Below are positions 13,494 through 22,591 of a stretch of 24,013 bases of DNA, piece by piece. A program made the position numbers and the translations under genes. Source of the DNA: a virus; the IMG/VR virus record IMGVR_UViG_3300017992_000083, positions 1 to 24,013 of that record. The stretch is one strand, 5' to 3'. Position 1 is the stretch's first letter; every line of letters begins with the position of its first letter. The notes under the pieces were generated by a model. The model worked only from the letters and a program-made list of their open reading frames with translations, had not been told where the DNA came from and searched no databases.

Positions 13494-16055
13494 GTGGCAG
13501 ACGGCATCCTGGGCAAACTCCGCATCCTCGTTGACGCTGACACCACGAAGGCGCAGCGTGCGCTCAAGTCCTTTGGCGGTCGGGCCCAACTGGCCGGTGC
13601 TGCCATCGGGGCCGGTATCGGCGCGGCCGCAGCCGGGGCCCTCAAGATTGGGGACGAGTACAAGGCTGCCACCAACGCCATCCGTGTCGGGACCGGTGAC
13701 ATCGGGGCCGACCTCGCCATGGTGGAGGACTCGTTCAAGTCCGTAGCCGGTCGGGTCCCCCAGGACCTCGCCACGGTGTCCCAGGCGGTCGCAGACGTGC
13801 GGACCAGGACCGGCCTTGCCGGGGATGACCTGGAGGCCCTGTCCGAGTCCTTCCTGGACATGGGCAGGCTCCTCAACGTTGACGTGGGGACGGCCATCGA
13901 CAAGGTGACCCGGCTCTACGGTGACTGGTCGGTCGCCTCCGAGGACCAACTGGCGACGAACGACCTCCTCCTCCGGGCCTCGCAGGCGACCGGCATGAGC
14001 GTGGACGCCCTGGCTGAGTCGATGGTCCAGTTCGGCGCTCCCCTCCGTAACCTGGGCTACGACATGGTGGATGCCGTGGCGATGCTCTCCAAGTGGGAGA
14101 AGGAGGGCGTGAACACGACCCTCGCCCTGGGCGGCCTCAAGATTGCGCTAGGCGAGTTTGCGAAGGAGGGCATCGACGCCAAGGAGGGTACGGAACAACT
14201 CTTTGAGGCAATCAAGAACACCGACGACGTGGCGAAGGCGATGGCCCTGGGCGTCTCCAAGTTCGGCAGCCGCGCCGGTCCCGATATGGTCGCGGCCATC
14301 CGAGAGGGCCGTTTCGAGTTCGATGACTTCGCGGACTCCCTGGAGAGCGGGGAGGAGACAATCGCAGGCCTCGCAGCCGAGACGAACACCTTTGCCGATG
14401 ACTTCCGGGGCATGGTCAACCGCGTCAAGGTCGGCATCGGGCCCCTGACCGATGGGTTCGCCGGCATCGCGGACGCGATGGGCAACGCCATCTTCCTCCT
14501 GCCAGCCCTGGGCGGCGCCCTGGGGAAGGGAGTGGCGAAGATGCTCACCTCATCCGCTGTGACCGGGGCAGCCGCTAAGGGCGGGGCCCTCATCGGTCGA
14601 GCGGTCGGCATGGCGATGATGGGTGCCCAGGGCATCACCGGGGTCGTCCGAGGGTCGGCTGCCTGGGGCAAGATGGGGACCTTCGCCGGAGGGAAGTTCG
14701 GCAAGGCGTTCGGTATCGCGGCGGCTGCGGCGATGGCCCTCATCATCCTCGCTGAGATACAGGAACTCATCCGGGTCCGAGATGCCAACTTCGCCCAGGC
14801 AGCGAAGGTGGACGATGACTTCGCCAACTGGCTGAAGGGGTCCCCATCTCAGCAGGAGGCTGAGGAGGCCCTGGCGAACCTCCGCAAGTACGTCAAGGAA
14901 GTCGATGGTGTGGCCGGTGCCATCGACAGCATCGGGGACCTGGGCGAGGGCAACATCCTCGGGTCGGGCCTGGAGTTCATATTCGGCTCCAACCCCTCCG
15001 AGGTCGTCAACAACCAGATACGGGCCCTGGAGCAGTACATCGCCTCCGGCAAGGCCTCCCTCGCTGCGACGGTCAGCGAGCCCATCGACGCGGACCCCGA
15101 CCTGGACATCGCCTCGTCCATCCGAGAGGACTTCCGGCTGGCGAGCGCCGAGGTCGGCAAGGGCTTCGGGAACATCAAGCAGGCACTCCAGAATCCGCCA
15201 CAGATGATTAGCAAGGGCGACCGGCTGGAGAATATGGCCGCTCGCATGAAGAAGATTGTCGCCAATATCCGCAAGGCGACCGAGGTCGGGGACCCCATGG
15301 CCCAGCGGTACTGGGAGCGGGCCCGCGCCAAGCAGCAGGGGCAGATTGAGAAGCTGCGGGCGAAGAACGTGGCGTCCTCCAAGGCGATTGCGAAGGCCTA
15401 CAAGGGGGCCGGGGACGAGACAGCGAAGGCCTGGAATAAGACGGCCAACAAGGCGAAGGCCTCAGCGCAGAAGCAGAAGGCTGCCCAGGCAGCCCAGGCG
15501 AAGGCGGCTCGCCAGAAGATGACCGCCGAGGCCTCGGCTGCGGCGACCGAGTCCATCACCGAACTCGACCGCATCGGCAACCACGTCAGCGGCCAGTCGC
15601 TGTTCTCCGATGGCTCGAACCTCATGGCGACCCTGGCGGATGGCATCGTGGCCGGGTCAGCCTACGTCACCGCTGCCGTGGATAGGGTCCTCGCTGAGGT
15701 CCGCGCCCGGACCCAGGGCCAGTCGCCTCCCCCGAAGGGGCCCCTGTCCGACATCGACACCGGGGGCCGCAAGGTCATGGAGGCGTGGCTCGGCGGCGCA
15801 GACAGCCTCGTTCGCTCCGCTGCCGGGGTCGGGGACCGGTTGGCCGGGGCCCTGGCTCCAGCGGGCGCTATGGCTGGCATGGCAGCGTCCATGGCCCCGG
15901 CAGGGGCTGGAGGTGGAGGCGTCACCATCCAAGTCGGCACCCTCATCGCTGACGACAAGGGCATCGACCAACTGGCGAAGCGCATCGAGCGCCGGACCGG
16001 GATGCGCGACCGCAAGCGTCGGCGCGACTGGCCGGGCTCCAAGGTCCGGGACTAG
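13494..16055 (+). CDS. Tail tape measure protein
   Basis: This 853-residue protein sets tail length and is the longest structural gene but one. It starts at GTG 13494 with GAGGAG 8 bases upstream. The N-terminal segment LAGAAIGAGIGAAAAGAL is hydrophobic. Residues about 50-320 fit the TP901-type tail tape measure core, with EDSFKSVAGRVPQDLATVSQAV and LRASQATGMSVDALAESM. Further hydrophobic stretches near residues 320-430 include FGIAAAAAMALIILAEI. The C-terminal third is Lys/Ala-rich coiled-coil-like, and SPPPKGPLSDIDTGG is a typical end motif. At about 0.15 nm per residue the tail would be near 130 nm. No lytic peptidase or transglycosylase domain is evident. Confidence 0.93.
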   Translation: MADGILGKLRILVDADTTKAQRALKSFGGRAQLAGAAIGAGIGAAAAGALKIGDEYKAATNAIRVGTGDIGADLAMVEDSFKSVAGRVPQDLATVSQAVADVRTRTGLAGDDLEALSESFLDMGRLLNVDVGTAIDKVTRLYGDWSVASEDQLATNDLLLRASQATGMSVDALAESMVQFGAPLRNLGYDMVDAVAMLSKWEKEGVNTTLALGGLKIALGEFAKEGIDAKEGTEQLFEAIKNTDDVAKAMALGVSKFGSRAGPDMVAAIREGRFEFDDFADSLESGEETIAGLAAETNTFADDFRGMVNRVKVGIGPLTDGFAGIADAMGNAIFLLPALGGALGKGVAKMLTSSAVTGAAAKGGALIGRAVGMAMMGAQGITGVVRGSAAWGKMGTFAGGKFGKAFGIAAAAAMALIILAEIQELIRVRDANFAQAAKVDDDFANWLKGSPSQQEAEEALANLRKYVKEVDGVAGAIDSIGDLGEGNILGSGLEFIFGSNPSEVVNNQIRALEQYIASGKASLAATVSEPIDADPDLDIASSIREDFRLASAEVGKGFGNIKQALQNPPQMISKGDRLENMAARMKKIVANIRKATEVGDPMAQRYWERARAKQQGQIEKLRAKNVASSKAIAKAYKGAGDETAKAWNKTANKAKASAQKQKAAQAAQAKAARQKMTAEASAAATESITELDRIGNHVSGQSLFSDGSNLMATLADGIVAGSAYVTAAVDRVLAEVRARTQGQSPPPKGPLSDIDTGGRKVMEAWLGGADSLVRSAAGVGDRLAGALAPAGAMAGMAASMAPAGAGGGGVTIQVGTLIADDKGIDQLAKRIERRTGMRDRKRRRDWPGSKVRD

Positions 16056-18731
16056 ATGACCGCCTACGTAGGCCCCTCTCGGGGCGGCTGGCAATTCCGG
16101 TGCGTCCCCAGGTCGGGGGATGCGTTCGACTTCTACCCCACGCTGGAGAGCATCGAGATTACGGACGCCCGACCGGAGGACGCGGCGACCTTCTCATGCG
16201 AGGTCGTGGACGAGAACAACACCCTGGTGTTCCAGGTAGAGGACAAGGTCTGGGTCAAGTTCGATGGCATCCGCGTGTTCGCCGGTCACATCAAGCGGCG
16301 GGGCCGGGGTCAGGAGTCCGAGGTCGGGCCCCGCACGTTCCTCCTGGAGGCCCAGGACTACACGGCCAAACTGGACGACTCGGTCATCACGCGCAAGAAG
16401 GACCGCAAGCGGGAGACGATACGCAAGCGCCTCCGCTGGGTGTACAAGCACCTCAACTTCGGCATGGACCTGGACCTCTCCGGGGTCCCGACCGATGAGT
16501 ACGTGGAACCGGCCAACTACCACGGGCAGACGTGCCTGGAGGCTTTCGAGTCCATCGCCTCCGACCGGTCCCTGTTCATGGATGTGGACTTCGATGACGA
16601 CGAGGACGGGTCCCCGACGCTCTCGTTCTTCCGCACCATCACGGCGGTGGCTCAGTTCGACCTGGACAACAGCGCCCCCGACTTCTCAGACACCTACCCC
16701 TACCGCGAGTTCGTGGACTTCGATGACTCCCAGGACCTCGCCACGATGGTCTACGTCATCCCTGAGAAGGAAGCCGAGGCGAAGTGGTCGTATGACGCGA
16801 CCCAGAAGGCCCTGTACGGGTGGCAGCAGTCATCCCTGACGGATACCTCCCTCAAGGGGCCGAAGGGGGCCCGACGCATCGGCGGGAAGTTCCTCTCCGA
16901 GTTCGACCAGCCCCTGACGGATGGCAACTGCGTGGTCCATGAGCCGGGCCTGAGGACCGGGGCGAAGGTCCATATCGTCAACGCCCTCTGGGGCCTGGAC
17001 TACGACCGATACATCACGTCCGTGGTGACCACGGCTGTTGACCCCCACGACGATGCCGGGGATGCCTACCTCCGCTCGTACATCGAGTTCTCCGACCGGC
17101 GCAAGGTCCACCGCCGACCATCCCGGCCCATCCGGGGGGACATCGCGGTCCCGACCGACCCCGAGCCGACCCTGGACGACTGGCCGACCATCGCCCCGCC
17201 GACGCAATCGGATGGGGACCCCATCACGCTCGTCCTGGCAGGAACCATGACGCACAGCCGGGACCATTGGGATGTCTCCAACTACCAGGACCCCTACTGG
17301 ACCTCCCTCCTGGGCAAGACGGGCAGCCAATGGCTCCGCTCTCATCTCAACGGCTACCAGTCGTGGGTCGGCAAGGTGTCCTGGTCAACGTGCGGCGGCC
17401 TCAACAACCACTTCGGGGGCTTCTCCGAGAACGAGGTGTGGATGCGCTGCCTGATGCCGGCTATCCCCTCGGGGGCCGCTGGCATCGAGTTCGATATGCC
17501 CATCTCCAACAGCCTCGGTGGCGTCCAGGGGCCGGGATACGCCGAGGTCGGAGCGGTCGAGATTGTGGCGAGCGCAGCACAGCCCACAACGATGCGTGAG
17601 GGAACGGCAGTGGGCCTGGGGTATCGGAACAGCACCGTTACCGTCACGGTCCCTGCGGACCTCCTCCCGGCTGAGGGGGATTACCTGTACGTCGGCTACC
17701 GGACCTCCTGGCACGCCTCCACCGTCTCCAACCCCTACGCCCATGCCTGCGGCTTCAACTGGCCGTTCATGTCGAACTCCTACCAGAAGGACCAGGGCGG
17801 CATCGAGTACCTGGGGCAGTCGGGACGCATCCGGGTCGGGGCCACATCAATCACGGGCGTCTGGAAGGTCTGGGACGGGACCGAGCCCGTCCTGGGGACC
17901 ACGCCCCAGGGCCACACCATCAACGATGCGGGGTACTCCGGCGAGGCCGACGCCTGGAGCATGGGCCCCGATGGCATCTCGGTCATCGCTGACTCCCCCT
18001 CCAGCAAGGGCATCTACCTCGTCGGGGCCAACGAGGACGTGGACGAGCCGTTCGCCCCCTGGTCCGATGGGACCTACGCGGCGAAGGTCTACTTCACCGT
18101 GACGGCGGATGGGTCCACCTCTGACGCAGGCCTTCGCAACGTCCAACTCACCGCGACCTCAGACGCGGAGGAGAGCATCGGCACCGTCCACCTCGGGGAC
18201 GGGACCCACGCCGAGGGCGTCAGCGTGGCCGGACCCTCGGGCGAATCCTTCCAAGCCCTGGACCTGACCAACGGGGAGCGGATGGTCGCCATGTTCGACA
18301 CCCGGAACGGGGACACCATCCGGGGCAAGATATGGCTGGAGTCAGAGGGGGAGCCTACCGAGTGGGTCGTGTTCTCCGACCTGACCGAGACAGAGGACAT
18401 CAACGAGCGCCTGACCCTCTGGCTGAGGGCCGGGAACGACGGGACCGAGCAGGGCGTCACCGTCCACAAGGTCGAGACGTTCGACGGGGCGGCTGCCGGT
18501 CAGCGGGTGACCGGTCACTTCATCGGCCATGCCAGCGGCTACGAAAAGTCGTTCTACACCCCGGACAAGTACAAGGCCGGGACCCTCAAGGTGTTCGTAA
18601 ACGGGAAGTTGACCCCGACCCAATCAGAGGATGGAGATGCCGCGTCGTTCCAGCTAGACTGGTGGCCGACCGAGGGCAGCGCCATCGTTGTCGAGTACAC
18701 GGCGGCAGGAGGCACCGAGACGGATGACTGA
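16056..18731 (+). CDS. Large tail-tip protein (baseplate hub/Tal-like) with C-terminal beta-sandwich region
   Basis: This 891-residue protein directly abuts the tape measure stop. The first 370 residues or so look like a tail-tip hub: GGWQFRCVPRSGDAFDFYPTL, ITDARPEDAATFSCEV, an oligonucleotide-fold-like block VWVKFDGIRVFAGHIK and the segment ETIRKRLRWVYKHLNFG. After a Pro-rich linker (DPEPTLDDWPTIAPP) there are extended beta-rich regions that may bind carbohydrate. The last 60 residues, with KAGTLKVFVNGKLTP and AIVVEYTAAGG, are a fibre-type module seen at many phage tail tips. It probably combines hub and host contact. No separate distal tail protein gene precedes it. The stop overlaps the next gene by 8 bases. 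Confidence 0.75.
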   Translation: MTAYVGPSRGGWQFRCVPRSGDAFDFYPTLESIEITDARPEDAATFSCEVVDENNTLVFQVEDKVWVKFDGIRVFAGHIKRRGRGQESEVGPRTFLLEAQDYTAKLDDSVITRKKDRKRETIRKRLRWVYKHLNFGMDLDLSGVPTDEYVEPANYHGQTCLEAFESIASDRSLFMDVDFDDDEDGSPTLSFFRTITAVAQFDLDNSAPDFSDTYPYREFVDFDDSQDLATMVYVIPEKEAEAKWSYDATQKALYGWQQSSLTDTSLKGPKGARRIGGKFLSEFDQPLTDGNCVVHEPGLRTGAKVHIVNALWGLDYDRYITSVVTTAVDPHDDAGDAYLRSYIEFSDRRKVHRRPSRPIRGDIAVPTDPEPTLDDWPTIAPPTQSDGDPITLVLAGTMTHSRDHWDVSNYQDPYWTSLLGKTGSQWLRSHLNGYQSWVGKVSWSTCGGLNNHFGGFSENEVWMRCLMPAIPSGAAGIEFDMPISNSLGGVQGPGYAEVGAVEIVASAAQPTTMREGTAVGLGYRNSTVTVTVPADLLPAEGDYLYVGYRTSWHASTVSNPYAHACGFNWPFMSNSYQKDQGGIEYLGQSGRIRVGATSITGVWKVWDGTEPVLGTTPQGHTINDAGYSGEADAWSMGPDGISVIADSPSSKGIYLVGANEDVDEPFAPWSDGTYAAKVYFTVTADGSTSDAGLRNVQLTATSDAEESIGTVHLGDGTHAEGVSVAGPSGESFQALDLTNGERMVAMFDTRNGDTIRGKIWLESEGEPTEWVVFSDLTETEDINERLTLWLRAGNDGTEQGVTVHKVETFDGAAAGQRVTGHFIGHASGYEKSFYTPDKYKAGTLKVFVNGKLTPTQSEDGDAASFQLDWWPTEGSAIVVEYTAAGGTETDD

Positions 18732-19170
18732 CCAGTTGTACCAGGGCGGCTACTACGCCGTCGTGAACGGCCTTCTCGCCGGGTCCCCCGATGTCCGGCT
18801 CAAGTTGGTCACCGCCGACTTCTCATACGACCCGGACGACATCTACCTCCAGGACGGGACCCTCGGGGAGTTCGATGGCATCGGCTACCAGGAGATTGAT
18901 TGCCAGAACGTCTCGTTCGCCTATGACGCGGCCGAGGATGAGTACCAGTTGACCTTCGATGCCGATGAGTTCAATGCCTCCGGGGGGACCGTGACCCCAG
19001 GCAGCCAGGACGCCACCGGCATCGCCATCTACCTCTACGTGGACGGAGGGGCCGGGGACATCCTCATCGGCTACACGGACAGCGGTGGCTTCCCGTTCAA
19101 CGCGGCCAACACCGAGATTCTGTACACGCCCCACGCAGACGGGATGCTCGTCCTCCGACAGGCCGCATAA
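18724..19170 (+). CDS. Small tail-tip-associated protein of unknown function
   Basis: This 148-residue protein begins at ATG 18724, ten bases after AGGAGG and overlapping the tail-tip gene by 8 bases. It reads TDQLYQGGYYAVVNGLLAG, SPDVRLKLVTADFSYDPDD and IGYQEIDCQNVSFAYD, and ends ILYTPHADGMLVLRQAA. It is acidic, with alternating beta strands, no membrane segment and no signal. It seems to be a virion protein of the tail tip or fibre, judging from its place between the hub and the fibres. I cannot assign a family. The frame extends back to a TTG at 18688 without support. Confidence 0.65.
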   Translation: MTDQLYQGGYYAVVNGLLAGSPDVRLKLVTADFSYDPDDIYLQDGTLGEFDGIGYQEIDCQNVSFAYDAAEDEYQLTFDADEFNASGGTVTPGSQDATGIAIYLYVDGGAGDILIGYTDSGGFPFNAANTEILYTPHADGMLVLRQAA

Positions 19171-19182
19171 GGGGACCGCCCC

Positions 19183-20226
19183 ATGATTGGCTACGAGGGA
19201 TACGGGAGTGCGACCGCCACGAAGTCGGGCGGGACCGGGACGACCCCGGCCCTGACCATCCCGGCCAACGCTACCGGCGCGGTCGTCATCTTCGACACGG
19301 GCGATGACTCGGGCCCTGAGGCCTCCGATACGGTCACCTTCGGAGGGGAGGCCTGCACAAACGTCGCGTTCGACACCTCCAATGGGGCGGTCACCTCGGG
19401 CGGTGGCATCTGGTGGTGCCCAGACATCAGGGGCCGCGCTGATGATGTGGTCCGCTACTACTCCTCCAACGGGGGTAACGTCGGGGTCCGGGTCGTCTAC
19501 TTCTCGGCCAACGTCCCCCTGCTCCGGGACGTGAACGCCTACACGTCCAAGTACAACGGCGGCAACTCGTGGCGCTACCAGAACAGCGATGCCTCCCTCC
19601 CGGTGGAGGGGGCGAACCAACTGGCCGTCGTCTTCGCCTACCAGTACAGCGGCAACTTCAACAACTCGGTCGGCTCAGCGGGCCTGCTCCAGGGCGGCGG
19701 CACGAAGGGCCTGACCGCCGACCTCGGCGGCGCGGACGAGGCCGTGAGCGCGGGGCTCTACACCTCGGGCGGGTCCTTCTGGGGTTGGTATCTCGGTCTG
19801 ACCGTCTACGAGTCCGTGGTCATCCGCAACGTGGCCCCTGACCCCCTGACCCCGGTACTGGACCTCAACCCTGGGGCTATCGCGTTCCAGGGTGCCCAGG
19901 CGTTCTACGGGTCCCCCATGAGGGCGATGGAGTTGTCCCTCAATCCGGGACGCATCGGCTCCCAGGCGAAGCGACAGGTGGCCCTGGTCGGGCCCGACGC
20001 GGCCTCCTACCGCTTCACGCCCGAGATGACCCAGGGCGGCAACGAGGGGGACCTCCTGACCCAGCACGCCAACCGCCCCGCGACTTGGGAAGCGGTGGAC
20101 AGCCATGTACACTCGCGTCGATGGGTCCCGATGGTGTTCCGCCCGGACCCGGTAGCGGACCCCGACGACTGGCAGATACTTCATGACGACGATGGCTCCG
20201 TGATGATGACTTGGGTGGAGGACTGA
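19183..20226 (+). CDS. Tail fibre/receptor-binding candidate with a glycine-rich beta domain
   Basis: This 347-residue protein has an N-terminal domain of about 215 residues rich in Gly, Ser, Thr and aromatics. It contains TPALTIPANATGAVVIF, TVTFGGEACTNV, GGGIWWCPD and FWGWYLGLTVYES, resembling the beta-sandwich fibre domains that occur as tip modules in many phages. The same arrangement recurs in the gene at 21727, suggesting duplication. The C-terminal part, with LDLNPGAIAFQGAQAFYGSP, QAKRQVALVGPDAA and a Trp-rich end DDWQILHDDDGSVMMTWVED, is distinct and may mediate attachment to the tail. Role in host binding is inferred from fold type and place. Confidence 0.6.
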   Translation: MIGYEGYGSATATKSGGTGTTPALTIPANATGAVVIFDTGDDSGPEASDTVTFGGEACTNVAFDTSNGAVTSGGGIWWCPDIRGRADDVVRYYSSNGGNVGVRVVYFSANVPLLRDVNAYTSKYNGGNSWRYQNSDASLPVEGANQLAVVFAYQYSGNFNNSVGSAGLLQGGGTKGLTADLGGADEAVSAGLYTSGGSFWGWYLGLTVYESVVIRNVAPDPLTPVLDLNPGAIAFQGAQAFYGSPMRAMELSLNPGRIGSQAKRQVALVGPDAASYRFTPEMTQGGNEGDLLTQHANRPATWEAVDSHVHSRRWVPMVFRPDPVADPDDWQILHDDDGSVMMTWVED

Positions 20227-20227
20227 C

Positions 20228-21727
20228 ATGGCCGGTAGGCTTCGCGACTGGTTCCAGGAGGGGCTGTACTCGGCCATCCCCGCAGCCACGGCTGTCGATG
20301 AGGGGGCCCTCTACTACGCGACCGACACAGACATCCTGTACCGGTCCGATGGTGCGACCTGGACGGCCATCTCCTCGGCGGCGTCACAGATTGCGACCCA
20401 CGAGGCCGATACCTCCTCAGCCCATACCGCTGAGGGCATCGACATCGTTGACTCGGGGGCCCTCTATACGGCCACGAACGTCGAGGCCGCTCTCGCTGAG
20501 GTAGCGGGGGACCTGGGGGCCCTGGAACTCAACGACCTTGCCGATGTCGCGGCGGGGGCTCCAAGCGACCAGGACCTACTGACCTGGGACGATTACCTGG
20601 GGGCCTGGGTGCCTCAAGCCGGGTCCGTAGTGGCCGCCCTGGACGACCTCACGGACGTAGACACGTACGGGGTCACCGATGGGCAGGCCCTGGTCTACGA
20701 CGATTACCTGGGGGAATGGGTCCCCGGCACCGTGGCCGCTGGCAGCGTGGCCCTGGACGACCTGACCGATGTGGACACCTACGGGGTCACCGATGGGGAG
20801 GTCCTGACCTACGACGACTACCTGGGCGAATGGGTGCCAGCCGCAAGCGCAGGCGGGGCTGGGCCTCCATTCCCGACGAAGTTGGGCGTGGTCCTGGACG
20901 CTCCGGCAGCGAGCGACCAAGTGGACATCATCGTCCCGTTTGACTGCACCATCACGGGCGTCACCCTACTGGCCGACCAGTCGGGCGACATCGTGGTGGA
21001 CATCTGGAAGGACTCCTACGGGAACCATCCCCCGACCGATGCGGACTCCATCACGGCCTCCGCTCCCCCGACCCTCTCGACCGCTGCCAAGTCGCAGGAC
21101 ACGACCCTGACCGGCTGGACGACTTCGCTGACCTCAGGGGATGTCCTTCGCTTCAACGTAGACTCGGCGGCGACCGTGACCCGCGTGACCCTCATGCTGG
21201 ACGTAGAGGCCGACACTCCCGGTGACATCGCTACCGGGACGACCTTCCCCACCTCCCCGACCACAGGCCAGCGGTATCGGCGCTCGGACCTCGACTACGA
21301 GGTCTACTTCTACGACGGGACGCGGTGGCTGAGCGAGGCTATCTATAGCATCGTCCTAGCACCAGCCGACGTAGCCCCACAGAACACGACCAACACAGGC
21401 GGCTTCTTGCGCGGTCATGTGCCGTGGGACGTGTCGTCCATCTACGCCATGAAGTGGCGTGGCCTGCTCTACGTCAACACCACCAACGATGGCTCTAACT
21501 ATGTGACGGTGGCCCTACGCTCGATGACGAGCTATAGCACCATCGCATCGGTTGACTCGTCTGCGGACTCCCCATCGTCGGTCATCCCCATCAACGAGGA
21601 CTTGGATACCGTGCTGACGGTCGGCATCGGCAACGTCGAGGGTCTGGACTGTCTCGTTACGCCGACTGGCTCACCGGGGAATGTGCGACTGACGGGCGAG
21701 GTCACGTACCGCAAGGTCGCCACCTGA
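20228..21727 (+). CDS. Tail fibre protein with three tandem repeats
   Basis: This 499-residue fibre protein begins one base after the previous stop. The N-terminal segment includes EGLYSAIPAATAVDEGALYYATDTD and the fibre-typical HEADTSSAHTAEGIDIVDSGALYTATNVEAALAEV. Three tandem repeats follow, with unit LDDLTDVDTYGVTDG and YDDYLGEWVP, at residues about 101-204. A beta-rich domain starting PFPTKLGVVLDAPAASDQVD comes next. The C-terminal part contains FPTSPTTGQRYRRSDLDYE and VYFYDGTRWLSEAIY, then a final block with HVPWDVSSIYAMKWRG that is likely the receptor-contacting end. It overlaps the next gene by one base (TGATG). Its modular character is usual for host-range genes. Confidence 0.75.
   Translation: MAGRLRDWFQEGLYSAIPAATAVDEGALYYATDTDILYRSDGATWTAISSAASQIATHEADTSSAHTAEGIDIVDSGALYTATNVEAALAEVAGDLGALELNDLADVAAGAPSDQDLLTWDDYLGAWVPQAGSVVAALDDLTDVDTYGVTDGQALVYDDYLGEWVPGTVAAGSVALDDLTDVDTYGVTDGEVLTYDDYLGEWVPAASAGGAGPPFPTKLGVVLDAPAASDQVDIIVPFDCTITGVTLLADQSGDIVVDIWKDSYGNHPPTDADSITASAPPTLSTAAKSQDTTLTGWTTSLTSGDVLRFNVDSAATVTRVTLMLDVEADTPGDIATGTTFPTSPTTGQRYRRSDLDYEVYFYDGTRWLSEAIYSIVLAPADVAPQNTTNTGGFLRGHVPWDVSSIYAMKWRGLLYVNTTNDGSNYVTVALRSMTSYSTIASVDSSADSPSSVIPINEDLDTVLTVGIGNVEGLDCLVTPTGSPGNVRLTGEVTYRKVAT
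20528..20839 (+). repeat. Three tandem 29-residue coding repeats with spacers in the tail fibre
   Basis: Repeat units lie at 20528-20614, 20639-20725 and 20753-20839, with starts 111 and 114 bases apart. Units two and three are nearly identical in protein sequence (LDDLTDVDTYGVTDG, then YDDYLGEWVP); unit one is more diverged. DNA identity between units two and three is high but with synonymous changes, so the duplication is not brand new. Confidence 0.85.
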
Positions 21728-22440
21728 TGCCTACCCTGAACGGCATCGAGTACGGCATCCAATCCCTAGAGGATGTCGCTGCCGGCACCAAGGCGATGAC
21801 CATCCCCGAGGGGGCCACGTCAGCCATCATCGGCATCGTCGGAACGGGTGACCCCACGGGCGTCCTGACCATCGGAGGTGTCAGCGTTCCCTCGCGCATC
21901 GCGGAGGAGCATTACGGTCGCCTGGGCTGCATCTACAGCCTCTACTCGGGCTTGGAGGCCCGGACCGATGACAACATGACGATGTCGGGCTTCTCTGGCA
22001 CCTTGCAGATATTCGCCTGCTTCCTCTGCGCTGACGGTTCCGGGGCCCATGGCGGGAACACCGAGTACACCGGCTGGGCCGACTGGCAGACCGTCTCCAC
22101 GACCATCGGGGACGCTCATGCCGGGGCGGTCTATCAGGTCGGGGGCGTCCTTGCCATCGGGGAGGCCTCGCTCGGCCACTACACCACGCTGTTTGGCCCA
22201 TCCCCAGGCACCGGGGCCTCCTCCTCCGGGGCCGAGTTCGTCCACGTCGGGCAGGGCGGGGCCTACGACACGGGCGGTGCGCTCGGCGTGTTCGTCCAGG
22301 GGCCGGGAGAGGACGACATCAACATGGGCTTCGCCTACGGGTCATCCACAGCGACTCGCTTCTGGGTCGCCACGGCGGGCTGGGTCGGGGGCCCGGCTTC
22401 CTCGGGTCGGCGTAAGGTCCCCTCAATCCTGGTGCTGTAA
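21727..22440 (+). CDS. Second tail fibre/receptor-binding candidate, apparent paralogue of the 19183 protein
   Basis: This 237-residue protein shares the order of blocks with the N-terminal domain of the 19183 product: TKAMTIPEGATSAIIGI against PALTIPANATGAVVIF, VLTIGGVSV against TVTFGGEAC, and similar Gly/Ser-rich strands afterwards. It lacks the C-terminal attachment part of its relative. It ends the structural block and starts one base within the preceding fibre gene, so it may be a fibre tip, an adhesin or a fibre chaperone. Identity is low by eye, so a common fold rather than a recent copy is implied. The next 40 bases are non-coding. Confidence 0.55.
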   Translation: MPTLNGIEYGIQSLEDVAAGTKAMTIPEGATSAIIGIVGTGDPTGVLTIGGVSVPSRIAEEHYGRLGCIYSLYSGLEARTDDNMTMSGFSGTLQIFACFLCADGSGAHGGNTEYTGWADWQTVSTTIGDAHAGAVYQVGGVLAIGEASLGHYTTLFGPSPGTGASSSGAEFVHVGQGGAYDTGGALGVFVQGPGEDDINMGFAYGSSTATRFWVATAGWVGGPASSGRRKVPSILVL

Positions 22441-22467
22441 GCAGAACTGCGGATTGCGTAGAACGGG

Positions 22468-22473
22468 TAGCAT
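22468..22473 (+). promoter_or_regulatory. Candidate -10 box for a leaderless lysis-region transcript
   Basis: TAGCAT fits the TANNNT form of high-GC bacterial -10 boxes and ends 7 bases before the ATG at 22481, which lacks a well-placed ribosome site. No good -35 box is seen. It lies in the only clear non-coding gap of this part. Confidence 0.35.
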
Positions 22474-22480
22474 GTAGGTC

Positions 22481-22588
22481 ATGGAAGTCCTGACGTTCCT
22501 CCTGGGCTTCATCGCTGGAGGGCTGTTCGTCGCTACCGGCACGGAATGGGCCGTGCGGGGGGTCGCGCACCGCTGGGTCCGGCGCTAG
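22481..22588 (+). CDS. 35-residue single-span membrane protein
   Basis: A short frame after the fibre genes encodes MEVLTFLLGFIAGGLFVATG and a basic tail ending AHRWVRR. One membrane segment covers residues about 4-20; the positive end would be cytoplasmic. Its stop lies 9 bases before the next ATG. It sits at the head of a row of membrane proteins before a probable lysin, so a role in lysis (small holin, antiholin or holin helper) is possible. The ribosome site is weak, which fits a leaderless transcript from the TAGCAT box. It is too short for family recognition. Confidence 0.5.
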   Translation: MEVLTFLLGFIAGGLFVATGTEWAVRGVAHRWVRR

Positions 22589-22591
22589 ACT
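22586..22591 (+). promoter_or_regulatory. Candidate -10 box before the second membrane protein
   Basis: TAGACT includes the stop codon of the 35-residue gene and ends 6 bases before the ATG at 22598. The gap to the ATG mirrors that of the box at 22468, and no purine-rich ribosome site precedes the ATG except CGGGG at 22592-22596, which is close. Confidence 0.3.

Noticed and set aside
14057-14827. 256-codon minus-strand frame opposite the tape measure gene
   Set aside because: Low-complexity Ala, Pro and Ser composition mirrors the sense codons; no start signal or neighbours on that strand.
16072-16085. GCCCC-TCTC-GGGGC hairpin just after the tail-tip start codon
   Set aside because: Only five pairs, inside coding sequence of GC-rich DNA; no further support for a regulatory role.
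22441-22480. Possible terminator or tRNA in the gap after the fibre genes
   Set aside because: Only a four-pair GCAG/CTGC palindrome is visible, with no T-run and no tRNA-like arms.
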